From contig JAEXDA010000023.1 of assembly GCA_023401925.1 (NCBI GenBank), forward strand, positions 1 through 40,965: DNA of 40,965 nt, in the 5' to 3' direction. The translations under genes were made by a program, and so were the position numbers. Position 1 is the stretch's first letter. Every line of letters starts with the position of its first letter. A model generated the notes under the pieces. It did no database searches and was not told the origin of the DNA. It saw nothing but the letters and a program-made list of their open reading frames with translations. Of this stretch, positions 23,206 to 32,115 are shown piece by piece. This stretch comes from Bacillota bacterium. GTDB taxonomy: Bacteria; Bacillota; UBA4882; UBA8346.

Positions 23206-24956
23206 TGATAAAGAAAATATCTTTTCAAAACCTTTTGTTTTTATCGGATCAAGGATACCGGGATTTTAAAAAGGCGGTCTGGGCTAATGTTTTGTCCAAC
23301 CTCAGCTTCCTGCTGCCGGTTTCGGTGATGTCTCTGGTGATCATGGAAATTTTGAAGCCCTTTAGCGGCGGGACCGTAAGTTTTATAAAACTATGGCTAT
23401 ACGCCGGGCTTGGATTGCTGTTGATTGCGGTGATGGTAGTCGCTAACCGCCATGAGTATGATAAAACCTATATAGCGGCTTATTCCACCGCCGCCGAAAA
23501 ACGGATCAGCATCGCCGAACATTTACGAAGGTTGCCGTTAAGTTTTTTTAATCAAAAGGACCTGACGGAACTGACCACCAATATGATGGGTGACTGCAGC
23601 GGCATCGAACACGCTTATTCCCACGTAATGCCCCAACTGGCGGGCAATGTCATCAGCGTCTGCCTCTTTACGCTCATGATGGCGTTGTATGATTGGCGGA
23701 TGGCCTTGGCGATTTTTTGCACCATGCCGGTTGCTCTTGCGATTGTGCTCCTGACCAAGAAAGCGCAACAAAAAGTAGGGGCGCGCCAAGTGGTTGCCAA
23801 GTTAAATTCTGCCGAGCAGTCTCAGGAATATTTGGAGGGCATCAAAGTCATTAAAGCCTTCGGGCTCTCCGGAGCCAAATTCGTCAGCCTGGACAAGGCG
23901 CTCAAAGATTTGATGCATCAAAGCATCAAGTTAGAGGCGGTGGTCGGTTCATTCATCATGAGCGCCGTGATCATCCTGAAATTCGGCCTAAGCGCGGCCA
24001 TCTTTACCGGTGTTTACTTGATTACCGGAGGAGGCTTGGGTTTGGTCAAATTCGCGATATTTTTAATCGTGGCGGCCCAGATTTACAATCCTTTGATTAC
24101 CATTTTGACGCTTTTGGGCGAGATGTTTTACAGTATCATTTCGGTGAACCGGATGAAGGCGTTACAGGCCCAACCGCTTATGAACGGTAATGAGGCGGCG
24201 GCTCTGAAAAAATTTGATATCGCTTTTGAAAAAGTAGGGTTTCAATACAACCAGGATGAGGTATTGCGGGATGTCAGTTTTACCATACCCCAAGGCAAGG
24301 TGACTGCACTGGTGGGGCCGTCGGGCAGCGGGAAAAGCACGGTTTCCAGATTGATTGCCCGTTTTTGGGATGTCAACCGGGGCAGCGTGACTATCGGCGG
24401 CCTCAATATCCGGGAAATTGATCCGGAACGGCTCTTATCCTATATATCCATTGTTTTTCAGGATGTAGTTCTCTTTAACGACACGGTTTATCATAACATC
24501 CGCCTGGGCAAACAGGATGCCACGGAAGAAGAAGTAATCCGTGCGGCGAAATTGGCCCGCTGCCATGAGTTTATCACCAGGATGCCGGATGGATATCAAA
24601 CTTTGATTGGAGAAAACGGCAGTACTCTTTCAGGAGGAGAACGCCAGCGGATTTCCATTGCCCGGGCGCTTCTAAAAAACGCCCCCATCGTTTTGCTGGA
24701 TGAAGCCACCGCTTCCCTGGATCCGGAAAATGAGGTCTATATTCAGGAGGCCCTTTCCCATCTGGTTAAAGGACGTACTGTGGTGGTCATTGCCCACCGG
24801 TTGCGAACGGTGGCCGGAGCCGATCAAATTCTGGTGCTGAACAACGGCGCTTTGGTGGAACGGGGAAGCCATGAGGAATTAATGATCCGACAGGGATTGT
24901 ACGCCAAATTGTACACGATTCAACAGGAAAGCCTGGGATGGCAAATAGGAGCTTGA
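23205..24956 (+). CDS. ABC transporter permease/ATPase, YbtQ/IrtB-like
   Basis: A 583-residue partner half transporter. Six membrane helices (residues 20-310) precede the ATPase with GPSGSGKST, FQDVVLFND, LSGGERQRISIARALL, VLLDEATASLDPENE and VVIAHRLRT. It has consensus residues at the ATPase site where the partner varies. Its ATG shares one base with the stop of the preceding gene (TAATG), so the pair is coupled; the frame open from 23145 is not used. The pair resembles the inner-membrane importers for yersiniabactin or mycobactin-type chelates, but an export function is not excluded. Confidence 0.92.
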   Translation: MIKKISFQNLLFLSDQGYRDFKKAVWANVLSNLSFLLPVSVMSLVIMEILKPFSGGTVSFIKLWLYAGLGLLLIAVMVVANRHEYDKTYIAAYSTAAEKRISIAEHLRRLPLSFFNQKDLTELTTNMMGDCSGIEHAYSHVMPQLAGNVISVCLFTLMMALYDWRMALAIFCTMPVALAIVLLTKKAQQKVGARQVVAKLNSAEQSQEYLEGIKVIKAFGLSGAKFVSLDKALKDLMHQSIKLEAVVGSFIMSAVIILKFGLSAAIFTGVYLITGGGLGLVKFAIFLIVAAQIYNPLITILTLLGEMFYSIISVNRMKALQAQPLMNGNEAAALKKFDIAFEKVGFQYNQDEVLRDVSFTIPQGKVTALVGPSGSGKSTVSRLIARFWDVNRGSVTIGGLNIREIDPERLLSYISIVFQDVVLFNDTVYHNIRLGKQDATEEEVIRAAKLARCHEFITRMPDGYQTLIGENGSTLSGGERQRISIARALLKNAPIVLLDEATASLDPENEVYIQEALSHLVKGRTVVVIAHRLRTVAGADQILVLNNGALVERGSHEELMIRQGLYAKLYTIQQESLGWQIGA

Positions 24957-24985
24957 ATCGATGAATCAAGAAGGGAGAAAAAATA

Positions 24986-25810
24986 GTGGAGGCTAATTTA
25001 AATGGAATCCCGGAGACTTTGTTGATTACTTTATGGGCCAGAGCGGTGGAGACCGGCCGTCCGGACCCGCTGATCCGTGATGAATATGCAGTCAAAATGA
25101 TGGAACGGATCGATTATGATTTTACAAAGTTTGAAAAGGCCTGGCTCTCTCAGACCGGGGTCGCTGTCCGTAGCCAAATATTGGATGGGGCGACCCGGTC
25201 CTTTATCGATCAACATCCCGAAGGAGTTATCATTAATATCGGCTGCGGGTTGGATACCCGTTTTCTGAGAATGAACCATGATAAAATCTACTGGTACGAC
25301 CTGGACTTGCCGGAAGCTATCCGGATCAGGAAGGAATTTTTTGAGGAGACGGCGCGTTACCGGATGATTGCCAAATCGGCTTTTGAGATGTCCTGGAAGG
25401 ATGACATCCCGACCGATGGCAGAAGCGTTTTAATCATTGCCGAGGGGATTTTGATGTATTTTGAGGAAGAACAGGTCAGGGATTTATTGCAGCAGTTGGC
25501 CGGGGCTTTTCCCGGCGCGGAAATGTTATTGGAAGTGATGCCGCCGACTTTGGTCAAACTCAGTAAAAAGCATGACACCGTCGGGAAGATGGGGCTCCGT
25601 TTCCAGTGGGGAATCCAAAATAGCCGGGAGCTAAAGACCTATGATCCCCGGCTCCGGTTGACGGAGGAGTGGAATTTTTTTGATGTCCATCCGGAACGCT
25701 GGAAATGGATGAGGTGGCCGGCATTGCTTCCTGTATTCAGGAATCGTTTTAATGACAGGATTGCCCATCTAAAAGTTTCAGAATCAATCAGCTCAGATCA
25801 AGCAATTTAA
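24986..25810 (+). CDS. Class I SAM-dependent methyltransferase, TcmP-like
   Basis: A 274-residue methyltransferase of the leucine carboxyl methyltransferase/TcmP group. Its SAM site is GVIINIGCGLDTRFLRM, followed by WYDLDLPEAIRIRKEFFEE and LIIAEGILMYFEEEQV. The start is a GTG with AAGGGAG upstream, 29 bases after the ABC gene, so it is the third gene of the operon. Relatives methylate carboxylates or hydroxyls of small molecules, so it may modify a metal chelate handled by the transporter. The last codons (after HLKVSES) and the stop lie in a MITE-like element, so the natural C-terminus may have been replaced. Confidence 0.85.
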   Translation: MEANLNGIPETLLITLWARAVETGRPDPLIRDEYAVKMMERIDYDFTKFEKAWLSQTGVAVRSQILDGATRSFIDQHPEGVIINIGCGLDTRFLRMNHDKIYWYDLDLPEAIRIRKEFFEETARYRMIAKSAFEMSWKDDIPTDGRSVLIIAEGILMYFEEEQVRDLLQQLAGAFPGAEMLLEVMPPTLVKLSKKHDTVGKMGLRFQWGIQNSRELKTYDPRLRLTEEWNFFDVHPERWKWMRWPALLPVFRNRFNDRIAHLKVSESISSDQAI

Positions 25811-25919
25811 AATTAATAAGAAATACAATATATACCACATCATTGAATATATCAGTTTAATATATTGTATTTCTTTATTATGCCTTTGCCTGCCTGCAGA
25901 TGGGCTTTCGGGCAGCCCC
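25791..25919. mobile_element. MITE-like element, copy 1
   Basis: Inverted arms AAGAAATACAATATA (25818-25832) and TATATTGTATTTCTT (25861-25875), with outer bases AAGCAATTTAAAATTAATAA, match the elements at 28413 and 40339. The right end GGGCAGCCCC agrees with the GACAGCCCC end of copy 3. The left end is degenerate and overlaps the 3' end of the methyltransferase gene. No transposase is present. Confidence 0.6.
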
Positions 25920-25957
25920 GTCCTTGTTATTCAAATTGCTGACTTTCCAAAATTCCG

Positions 25958-27844
25958 TTAGGCGGTTTTTTTCAGGATATCATCTCTAGTTTTCAACAGC
26001 AAAGCAGAGTTTAGGACTACTCCTACTGAGCCTAGATTATGCACCAAGGCCCCGACCACTGGCCCCATCAAACCCATGGATGCCAGGATGATTGCGCCAA
26101 AATTAAGTCCCATGGACAAAATGATATTCACATGAATGGTACGGATGGTTTGATGGGATAGACGCAGTAAATATGGGATCCGGGAGATATCATCACTCAC
26201 CAGCGCAATATCCGCTGCATCCACGGCGATGTCACTCCCGATCCCACCCATGACCACCCCGACCGTTGCCGTTTTTAAAGCGGGCGCATCGTTAATACCG
26301 TCGCCAATCATGCAGATAGGCTCATTCGCACACTGACGAACCTGAATGGCGGAGACTTTATCTTCAGGAAGAAGTTCCGAGCGGATATCGGTGATACCGA
26401 CGGCATTGGCGATATGGGAAGCAGCCTGGATATGATCGCCTGTAAGTAAGAGAGTTTTAACGCCTGTGGCATGAATATCTTCAATCGTGGAACGCGCGTT
26501 GTTACGTAAAGTATCCGCCAGTGCGATCAGCCCGGCAGATTTGCGCTGAATTCCTACGAAAATAATCGTACATCCTTCATTCCGGTATTTGGCCGCCATG
26601 GACAGTAGTTGATCCGTTAGCGCAATACCTTCTTCTGTAAGTAGTTCCGCATTACCCGCCAGGATGGTTTGTCCATCGACACGGGCCTTGACGCCGCGCC
26701 CCGGGATCATCAAAAAATTTTCCGGTTCCGCCAGGCCTAAACCGAATGTTTTGGCATGACTCCAGACGGCATGGCCCAGGGGGTGTTCGGAACGGTGTTC
26801 CACTGTTGCGGCCATATGTAACAATTGATTTTTTGAAAAACCGGGGATAATGGACTCTACCGCTACGACTCCGGGTTTACCGCAGGTCAGGGTGCCTGTT
26901 TTATCAAAGGCAATCCGTTTTATTTTGACCAGACGTTCCAAAACATCCCCCGAACGGATCAATACTCCGTGGCGGGCGGCATTTCCGATTCCGGCCATAA
27001 TGGCGGTGGGGGTAGCCAGTACTAATGCGCAGGGGCAAAAAACCACCAAAATGGTTACGGCCCGGATTGCTTCACCTGTCGCCAACCAGGTAACCAGCGC
27101 AGCTGTCAAGGCTATGGCTACAATCCAGGTGGCCCAGCGATCAGCCAAGCGGACCACTTTGGCCTTGTTGGCATCCGCTGCAGCTACCAACCGGATCATT
27201 CGCTGTAACGAACTGTCTTCTCCAACCCGGGTGGCTTCCATGTCGAAGGCGCCGAACTGGTTGACTGTACCGCTGAAAACTTCATCTCCCGGACCCTTAT
27301 CGACGGGAAGCGACTCGCCGGTCATGACGGATTGGTCGATGGAGGTCTCTCCGGAAATTATGATGCCATCTACGGCAATTGTTTCCCCGGGAAGTACCCG
27401 TAATAGGACGCCGCCTAGGACTGACTCGGCTGAAACGATTATTTCTTGATTGTCTTGCACGATCCGGGCGGTGCGGGGTGTGAGCCGCACCAGCTTTTCA
27501 ATTCCTTTCCGCGCCTTGGAAGACGTGAGGTTTTCCAAAATCGAACCGATGGTCATGATAAAAGCCACTTCGCCGCCGGCAAATATTTCACCGATGGCTA
27601 CCGAGGCGATCAAGGCGATGGAAACCAAAACATCGGCGCGAATATCGAATTCGGTAAATAGACCGATGGCTGCTTGTTTAATAATAGGTGACCCGGAAAT
27701 AATAATGGCGACCCAAGCAATGTCGAAGGGTAAGAATTTTGGAGTCCAGCCAAAGAAACTGAATAGGAGCGATATTCCGGAAATACCCGTCCATAGAATG
27801 GCCCGCTTTTGACCGTCTTTCATCCAGTTTTTCAGTTTGGGCAT
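25958..27844 (-). CDS. P1B-type heavy-metal translocating ATPase
   Basis: A 628-residue membrane ATPase. It shows the actuator TGES (VMTGESLPVDKG), the CPC ion site (VVFCPCALVLATP), phosphorylation motif DKTGTLT, the HP block SEHPLGHA and the hinge GDGINDAP. It has no N-terminal metal-binding domain. The last helix reads ALVHNLGSVGVVLNSALLL, not the DxG expected of classic Zn/Cd pumps, and recalls CtpC-like ATPases. The substrate is therefore open (Cu, Mn, Zn, Fe or Co). The ATG at 27844 is preceded by GAGGTG; a GTG at 27856 overlaps that site. It is co-transcribed with the CsoR-type regulator. Confidence 0.93.
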   Translation of the reverse strand: MPKLKNWMKDGQKRAILWTGISGISLLFSFFGWTPKFLPFDIAWVAIIISGSPIIKQAAIGLFTEFDIRADVLVSIALIASVAIGEIFAGGEVAFIMTIGSILENLTSSKARKGIEKLVRLTPRTARIVQDNQEIIVSAESVLGGVLLRVLPGETIAVDGIIISGETSIDQSVMTGESLPVDKGPGDEVFSGTVNQFGAFDMEATRVGEDSSLQRMIRLVAAADANKAKVVRLADRWATWIVAIALTAALVTWLATGEAIRAVTILVVFCPCALVLATPTAIMAGIGNAARHGVLIRSGDVLERLVKIKRIAFDKTGTLTCGKPGVVAVESIIPGFSKNQLLHMAATVEHRSEHPLGHAVWSHAKTFGLGLAEPENFLMIPGRGVKARVDGQTILAGNAELLTEEGIALTDQLLSMAAKYRNEGCTIIFVGIQRKSAGLIALADTLRNNARSTIEDIHATGVKTLLLTGDHIQAASHIANAVGITDIRSELLPEDKVSAIQVRQCANEPICMIGDGINDAPALKTATVGVVMGGIGSDIAVDAADIALVSDDISRIPYLLRLSHQTIRTIHVNIILSMGLNFGAIILASMGLMGPVVGALVHNLGSVGVVLNSALLLKTRDDILKKTA

Positions 27845-27906
27845 TGAAACGTTCACCTCGATTTAAAATGGGGTATGAGCTAAAGACCAGGAAGGAATTA
27901 AAAAAA

Positions 27907-28182
27907 TTAAACCATGCGCGAAAATTGCTCGATCGCATGGGTCAGATCCTGGATGGTTTCTTCGATTTCACCGTGTTCGATCCCCTGTACGACACAATGG
28001 CGCAAATGTCCCTCAAGGATAATTTGACCTACCTTATGAAGAGCCGCTTTAGCGGCGCCAATTTGGATTAAGATATCTTCGCAAGGGACATCTTTAACCA
28101 CCATGGAGCTGATTCCTTGGATTTGACCGCTGATTCGTTTAAGACGGGCTGTAACCGCCGGGGCGTCAATACATTCTTTCAT
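27907..28182 (-). CDS. CsoR/FrmR-family metal-sensing repressor
   Basis: A 91-residue all-helical repressor. C34, H59 and C63 keep the C-x24-H-x3-C spacing of copper-sensing CsoR (VPCEDIL, EGHLRHCV). Basic residues near the N-terminus (RLKRISGQIQG) bind DNA. It sits 62 bases before the P1B ATPase on the same strand, with AAAGGAGG at its start. The palindrome at 28203-28225 lies between its -10 region and start codon, as expected for a self-regulated metal efflux operon. Cu(I) is the most likely ligand from the residues. Confidence 0.92.
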   Translation of the reverse strand: MKECIDAPAVTARLKRISGQIQGISSMVVKDVPCEDILIQIGAAKAALHKVGQIILEGHLRHCVVQGIEHGEIEETIQDLTHAIEQFSRMV

Positions 28183-28202
28183 GATGAACCTCCTTTACGG
28201 GT

Positions 28203-28225
28203 GATATACCCCCATGGGGTATATC
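28203..28225 (-). promoter_or_regulatory. CsoR-type operator and promoter region
   Basis: GATATACCCC and GGGGTATATC are perfect 10-bp arms around CAT. On the minus strand a TATAAT box lies upstream with a weak TTTACT 17 nt before it. The site overlaps the expected transcription start of the csoR-ATPase operon. Confidence 0.78.
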
Positions 28226-28308
28226 TTGATTATAATGGAAATACTTTGTGAAGTAAAGCTTATTAATGAGGATTTTCTATTAATTTCTAAACAAAAGACC
28301 TCTTGATG

Positions 28309-28326
28309 CCATATACCCCTATATGG
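28309..28326. promoter_or_regulatory. Second, weaker C-rich palindrome
   Basis: CCATATA CCCC TATATGG, containing ATACC...GGTAT, resembles the CsoR operator and lies about 100 bases upstream of it. It may be an auxiliary site. Confidence 0.4.
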
Positions 28327-28412
28327 TATTTCTTGAGATGCCATTGTGTAGACCCGATAATGAAAACCTAGTATTTAGCAAATCAGGTTTAGCTAATCGA
28401 TTTGCTTTTAAA

Positions 28413-28565
28413 GGAGCTGTTTAAAAGCAATATAAAGTCAATCAGAAATACCACATATCGCTTCATTTAATTGGTCAATTCCAATAGGGTGTATTTCTTT
28501 ATCGCACGTGCGCGTACGTTCATAAATGCACATAAACGCGTCGAATTTACATTTGGGACAGCTCC
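28413..28565. mobile_element. MITE-like element, copy 2
   Basis: Perfect terminal repeats GGAGCTGT and ACAGCTCC bound a 153-bp element. Inside are AAAGCAATATAAAGTCAATC, AGAAATAC and GTATTTCTTTATCG, which match the reverse complement of the element at 40339-40456. A GC-rich stretch at 28504-28540 appears to be an extra insertion. No ORF is present. Confidence 0.65.
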
Positions 28566-28612
28566 AAGTTGCGATAAAGTATTTTTCATAGGCGACTTGA
28601 AATTTAGTGTAG

Positions 28613-28630
28613 ATAATAATATATTATTAT
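28613..28630. promoter_or_regulatory. AT palindrome before XRE-cupin gene
   Basis: ATAATAATATATTATTAT is a perfect 18-bp palindrome 70 bases before the regulator gene, a plausible autoregulatory operator. Its simple composition lowers confidence. Confidence 0.35.
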
Positions 28631-28699
28631 TACTAATATAAGTGGTGCTTCTTTTTTAGTTGCAAACAGAATTCTTAGTCTAAACCGGGAGGAACATTA

Positions 28700-29275
28700 A
28701 TGATTTCAATCGGTAATAAAATCAAAGATTACCGGCAAACACTCAATATGACGATTCCCCAATTGGCTGATGCAACCGGTTTGTCCCGGGGCTTCATCAG
28801 TCAGCTCGAAAATGACAAGGTTTCACTCTCTATTGATAGTCTTCAGAAAATTGCCGTTGCCCTTAAAATTCCTATGAAAAGTCTTTTAGAGGACGGGCTG
28901 GTTAAACCGGAGTTCGTTCCGAAAACACAGCGGCCCAAGATAAAATTAGGTGAAAAGTCTGAAATGGAAGTATTATCGGCGGCTTTTGGACGTCAATTGC
29001 AAGTATTGCTGATTGACCTTCCCTTGGGATATCAGACGGGGAACAGTACCCATACTCATGATGGTGAGGAATTTATTACGGTTTTGTCGGGAAAAGTTAA
29101 AGTCAGTCAAGGAGAATTTGCGGCGATTTTGGAAGAAGGAGACAGTATTCATTTGGATAGTACTTATCCCCATCTTTGTCAGAATGTTGAGGATAATTCG
29201 GCGAAGATCATCGTTGTTTTAACGCCCCCTTCATTATTGCCGATTTCCAGAATTGAAGCGGTTGAAAAATCTTGA
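28700..29275 (+). CDS. XRE-family regulator with cupin domain
   Basis: A 191-residue regulator. Residues 8-62 are a helix-turn-helix (LNMTIPQLADATGLSRGFIS). Residues about 105-180 are a cupin with metal-type residues (THTHDGEEFITVLSGKVK). This fold is used to sense small ligands, for example in polyamine, amino-acid or stress control. It has a GGGAGG ribosome site. It lies 33 bases before thrS but has its own terminator-free junction, so the two may be co-transcribed. The ligand is unknown. Confidence 0.88.
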   Translation: MISIGNKIKDYRQTLNMTIPQLADATGLSRGFISQLENDKVSLSIDSLQKIAVALKIPMKSLLEDGLVKPEFVPKTQRPKIKLGEKSEMEVLSAAFGRQLQVLLIDLPLGYQTGNSTHTHDGEEFITVLSGKVKVSQGEFAAILEEGDSIHLDSTYPHLCQNVEDNSAKIIVVLTPPSLLPISRIEAVEKS

Positions 29276-29308
29276 TTCGTAAATATACTTTTGGGAGGTA
29301 CAGGCATT

Positions 29309-31246
29309 ATGATGAAAGTGACTTTGAAAGACGGCAGTGTTAAGGAATATCCAGCAGGAACCAGCATTTACAAAATCGCTGAAAGCATTAGCGTAGGATT
29401 GGCCAGAACGGCTTTGGCGGGGGAAATTGACGGTGTAGTGAAGGATTTAAGCTATCAACCGCAGCAAGATTGCCGGTTGAATTTGCTGACCTTTGAGGAT
29501 GAAGGTGGAAAACGCGCTTATTGGCATACAACATCTCATATTTTAGCGCAGGCAGTCAAGAAACTTTTTCCCCAAGTGAAATTGGCTATTGGCCCGGCTA
29601 TTGAGAACGGATTTTATTACGATTTTGATACCGACCAAGCCTTTTCCGGGGAAGATCTACAACGGATTGAAAAGGAAATGGAACGGATCATCAAGGAGAA
29701 TGTAACGCTAGAACGGTTTACCATCCCTCGGGAAGAAGCCATCCAGTTGATGATGGACGAAAATGAGCCCTATAAAGTGGAATTAATCCGTGATTTACCG
29801 GAGGACGCTGAAATATCTTTCTATAAACAGGGAGATTTTGCCGACCTTTGCGCGGGCCCTCACTTACCCTCCACCGGTATGATAAAGGCGTTTAAATTGA
29901 CCCAAGTTTCCGGAGCTTACTGGAGAGGTAACGAGCACAATAAGATGCTTCAACGGATTTACGGGATATCATTCCCGAAGAAAAGCGATTTAGATGAGTA
30001 CCTAAGCCGGGTGGAAGAAGCCAAGAAGCGGGATCATAATAAACTTGGCCGGGAATTGGGGTATTTCACCACAGTAGATTATATCGGCCAGGGATTGCCG
30101 GTTTTGATGCCCAAAGGGGCCAAGGTGATTCAAATCTTACAGCGTTTTGTGGAGGATGAGGAAGAACGCCTCGGTTATCTACTGACAAAAACCCCGTTTA
30201 TGGCGAAACGTGATTTATATAAAATCTCCGGACACTGGGACCATTATCGGGACGGGATGTTTGTCATGGGAGATGCCCAAGATGAAAGCGCCGAAGTTTT
30301 TGCCTTACGGCCGATGACCTGCCCATTTCAATTTCAGGTGTATTTGGCCAAACAAAGGAGTTATCGCGATCTGCCGATGCGGCTGAATGAGACCTCGACT
30401 TTGTTCCGCAATGAGTCTTCCGGCGAAATGCACGGCTTGATCCGGGTGCGGCAATTTACCATTTCGGAGGGACATATTGCCTGTATGCCTGAGCAATTGG
30501 AACAGGAATTCACCGAATGCGTTAATCTAGCCAATTTTATGCTGAAAACCGTGGGACTGGCTGATGATATTTCCTACCAGTTCTCGAAATGGGATCCTCT
30601 TAATAAGGAAAAATATATTGGAACGACTGAACAATGGGAAGAAGTCCAAAACCGGATGCGCCAAATTCTCGATCATTTGCAGATCCCTTATGTGGAGCGG
30701 GAGGGCGAAGCGGCTTTTTATGGCCCTAAGCTGGATATCCAAATTCGCAATGTTTACGGTAAAGAGGATACCTTAATTACCATTCAAATCGATTTTCAAC
30801 TGGCTGAGAAATTTGGAATGCAATATATCGACCGGGATGGCCAGAAAAAATATCCGTATGTAATCCACCGTACTTCAATTGGTTGTTATGAAAGAACGCT
30901 GGCCTTATTGATTGAAAAGTATGCGGGTGCTTTACCAACCTGGTTGGCGCCGGTTCAGGTACGAGTATTAGCTTTGACCGATAGCCATCAAGAATATGCT
31001 TTGGAAGTTCAAAAAAAGCTTCAATTTGAAAAAATCAGAGTGGAAATCGATACCCGCAACGAAAAAATCGGCTATAAAATCCGGGAAGCCCAGGTTGAGA
31101 AAATTCCTTATATGCTGGTGGTTGGCGATAAAGAAATGGAGAACCGGGAGGTGGCCATCCGCTCGAGAAAGGATGGGGATCTGGGTTCATTGCCGTTGAA
31201 TGAGTTTATTGAAAAGCTTAAAAAGGAAATTGAATTGCGGCGGTAA
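29309..31246 (+). CDS. thrS: Threonyl-tRNA synthetase
   Basis: A 645-residue synthetase that charges tRNA-Thr. An N-terminal TGS domain (MKVTLKDGSVKEYPAGTSI) is followed by the editing domain (HTTSHILAQAVKKLFP), the class II catalytic core (RPMTCPFQFQVY, motif 2 LFRNESSGEMHGLIRVRQF, motif 3 HRTSIGCYERTLALLIEKYA) and the anticodon-binding domain (ALPTWLAPVQVRVLALTDSH). Motif 3 reads TSIGCYERTLAL where many bacterial enzymes have the AILGSIERFIGI form. The start at 29309 follows GGGAGGT by 9 nt. No T-box leader is visible in the short gap upstream. Confidence 0.97.
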   Translation: MMKVTLKDGSVKEYPAGTSIYKIAESISVGLARTALAGEIDGVVKDLSYQPQQDCRLNLLTFEDEGGKRAYWHTTSHILAQAVKKLFPQVKLAIGPAIENGFYYDFDTDQAFSGEDLQRIEKEMERIIKENVTLERFTIPREEAIQLMMDENEPYKVELIRDLPEDAEISFYKQGDFADLCAGPHLPSTGMIKAFKLTQVSGAYWRGNEHNKMLQRIYGISFPKKSDLDEYLSRVEEAKKRDHNKLGRELGYFTTVDYIGQGLPVLMPKGAKVIQILQRFVEDEEERLGYLLTKTPFMAKRDLYKISGHWDHYRDGMFVMGDAQDESAEVFALRPMTCPFQFQVYLAKQRSYRDLPMRLNETSTLFRNESSGEMHGLIRVRQFTISEGHIACMPEQLEQEFTECVNLANFMLKTVGLADDISYQFSKWDPLNKEKYIGTTEQWEEVQNRMRQILDHLQIPYVEREGEAAFYGPKLDIQIRNVYGKEDTLITIQIDFQLAEKFGMQYIDRDGQKKYPYVIHRTSIGCYERTLALLIEKYAGALPTWLAPVQVRVLALTDSHQEYALEVQKKLQFEKIRVEIDTRNEKIGYKIREAQVEKIPYMLVVGDKEMENREVAIRSRKDGDLGSLPLNEFIEKLKKEIELRR

Positions 31247-31342
31247 ACGTCCGGGGAGTTCTGTGAAATGAAAGTTTGTTGCTATTTTCATAGAGTGAAG
31301 GATAATTAAATTGATATCCAAATGAAAACCGTTCATATTATA

Positions 31343-31385
31343 AATCCGGCTGATTTTTCACATCAAAGTGAAAACTGGCCGGATT
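31343..31385 (+). terminator. Hairpin terminator after thrS
   Basis: AATCCGGC/GCCGGATT outer stem and TTTTCAC/GTGAAAA inner stem. The T tract after it is weak (GTTATAT). Confidence 0.65.
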
Positions 31386-31445
31386 GTTATATCTAGAGAG
31401 CTAGAAAGCTTGTAATCGGATGATACCATTTTACCCTTAAAACCA

Positions 31446-31511
31446 TTGACAAATAGGGAAAATCCATATATCATGATTTTATAAAATTTAATTGTATAAA
31501 ATCTAATTATA
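31446..31511 (+). promoter_or_regulatory. Promoter and OhrR-like box of glutathione peroxidase gene
   Basis: TTGACA (31446-31451), 17-nt spacer, TATCAT (31469-31474). Just downstream ATAAAATTTAATTGTATAAA and TCTAATTATA resemble the repeated AATTGTA half sites bound by OhrR. The regulator gene is at 32479. Confidence 0.6.
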
Positions 31512-31525
31512 AGGAGAAATGGAAT

Positions 31526-32077
31526 ATGTCAATCTATGATTTTAAGGTAAAGAATATCAAAGGTGAAGAAGTCTCTATGGAAACCTATCGAGGCAAAGTT
31601 TTGTTAATTGTAAATACCGCCAGTAAATGCGGGTTTACTCCTCAATATGCCGGGTTACAAGCTTTATATGATAAATACCAGGATCGGGGATTCGAGATCC
31701 TTGGTTTTCCTTCTAACCAATTTGCAGGACAAGAACCGGGTGAAAATGAAGAAATTCAGCAATTTTGTTCACTCAATTATGGAGTATCATTTCCGCTGTT
31801 TGCTAAAGGTGATGTCCGGGGTGAAAATACGCAGCCGATTTTTAAATATCTTACAGAACAGGCGCCGTTTGAAGGGTTTGATCCCGGCCATCCTATCGCT
31901 GGAAAGTTGACCGAAGCACTTCAAGCTAATTTCCCGGAATTTTTAAAAGGGGATTCTATCAAGTGGAATTTCACCAAGTTTTTGATTGACCGCCACGGCA
32001 ATGTGGCCGGACGCTTTGAGCCAACTTCCGATCCGGAAGGGTTACAGGAACCGATTGAAAAATATCTTAAGCAATAA
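31526..32077 (+). CDS. Glutathione peroxidase family thiol peroxidase
   Basis: A 183-residue peroxidase. The active Cys is in NTASKCGFTPQYAGLQALYD (Cys where animal enzymes have selenocysteine), with the catalytic Gln in PSNQFAGQEPG and Trp/Asn in KWNFTKFLID. Bacterial members usually take electrons from thioredoxin and reduce organic hydroperoxides. It has an AAGGAG site, its own promoter, an OhrR-like box, and a terminator directly downstream, so it is monocistronic. Confidence 0.95.
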   Translation: MSIYDFKVKNIKGEEVSMETYRGKVLLIVNTASKCGFTPQYAGLQALYDKYQDRGFEILGFPSNQFAGQEPGENEEIQQFCSLNYGVSFPLFAKGDVRGENTQPIFKYLTEQAPFEGFDPGHPIAGKLTEALQANFPEFLKGDSIKWNFTKFLIDRHGNVAGRFEPTSDPEGLQEPIEKYLKQ

Positions 32078-32086
32078 AGTTGTTTA

Positions 32087-32115
32087 CAAGCTATTTCGAT
32101 TTTTGAAATAGCTTG
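32087..32115 (+). terminator. Terminator of glutathione peroxidase gene
   Basis: Perfect 11-bp stem CAAGCTATTTC/GAAATAGCTTG with a 7-nt loop and a T-rich tail. Confidence 0.88.

Noticed and set aside
26850..27449. 199-codon plus-strand frame opposite the P1B ATPase gene
   Set aside because: It is antisense to a gene with full family motifs, and its Thr/Ser/Ala-rich product is typical of a shadow frame.
29276..29308. T-box riboswitch before thrS
   Set aside because: Only 33 bases separate the two genes, and no T-box consensus or antiterminator was found further upstream.
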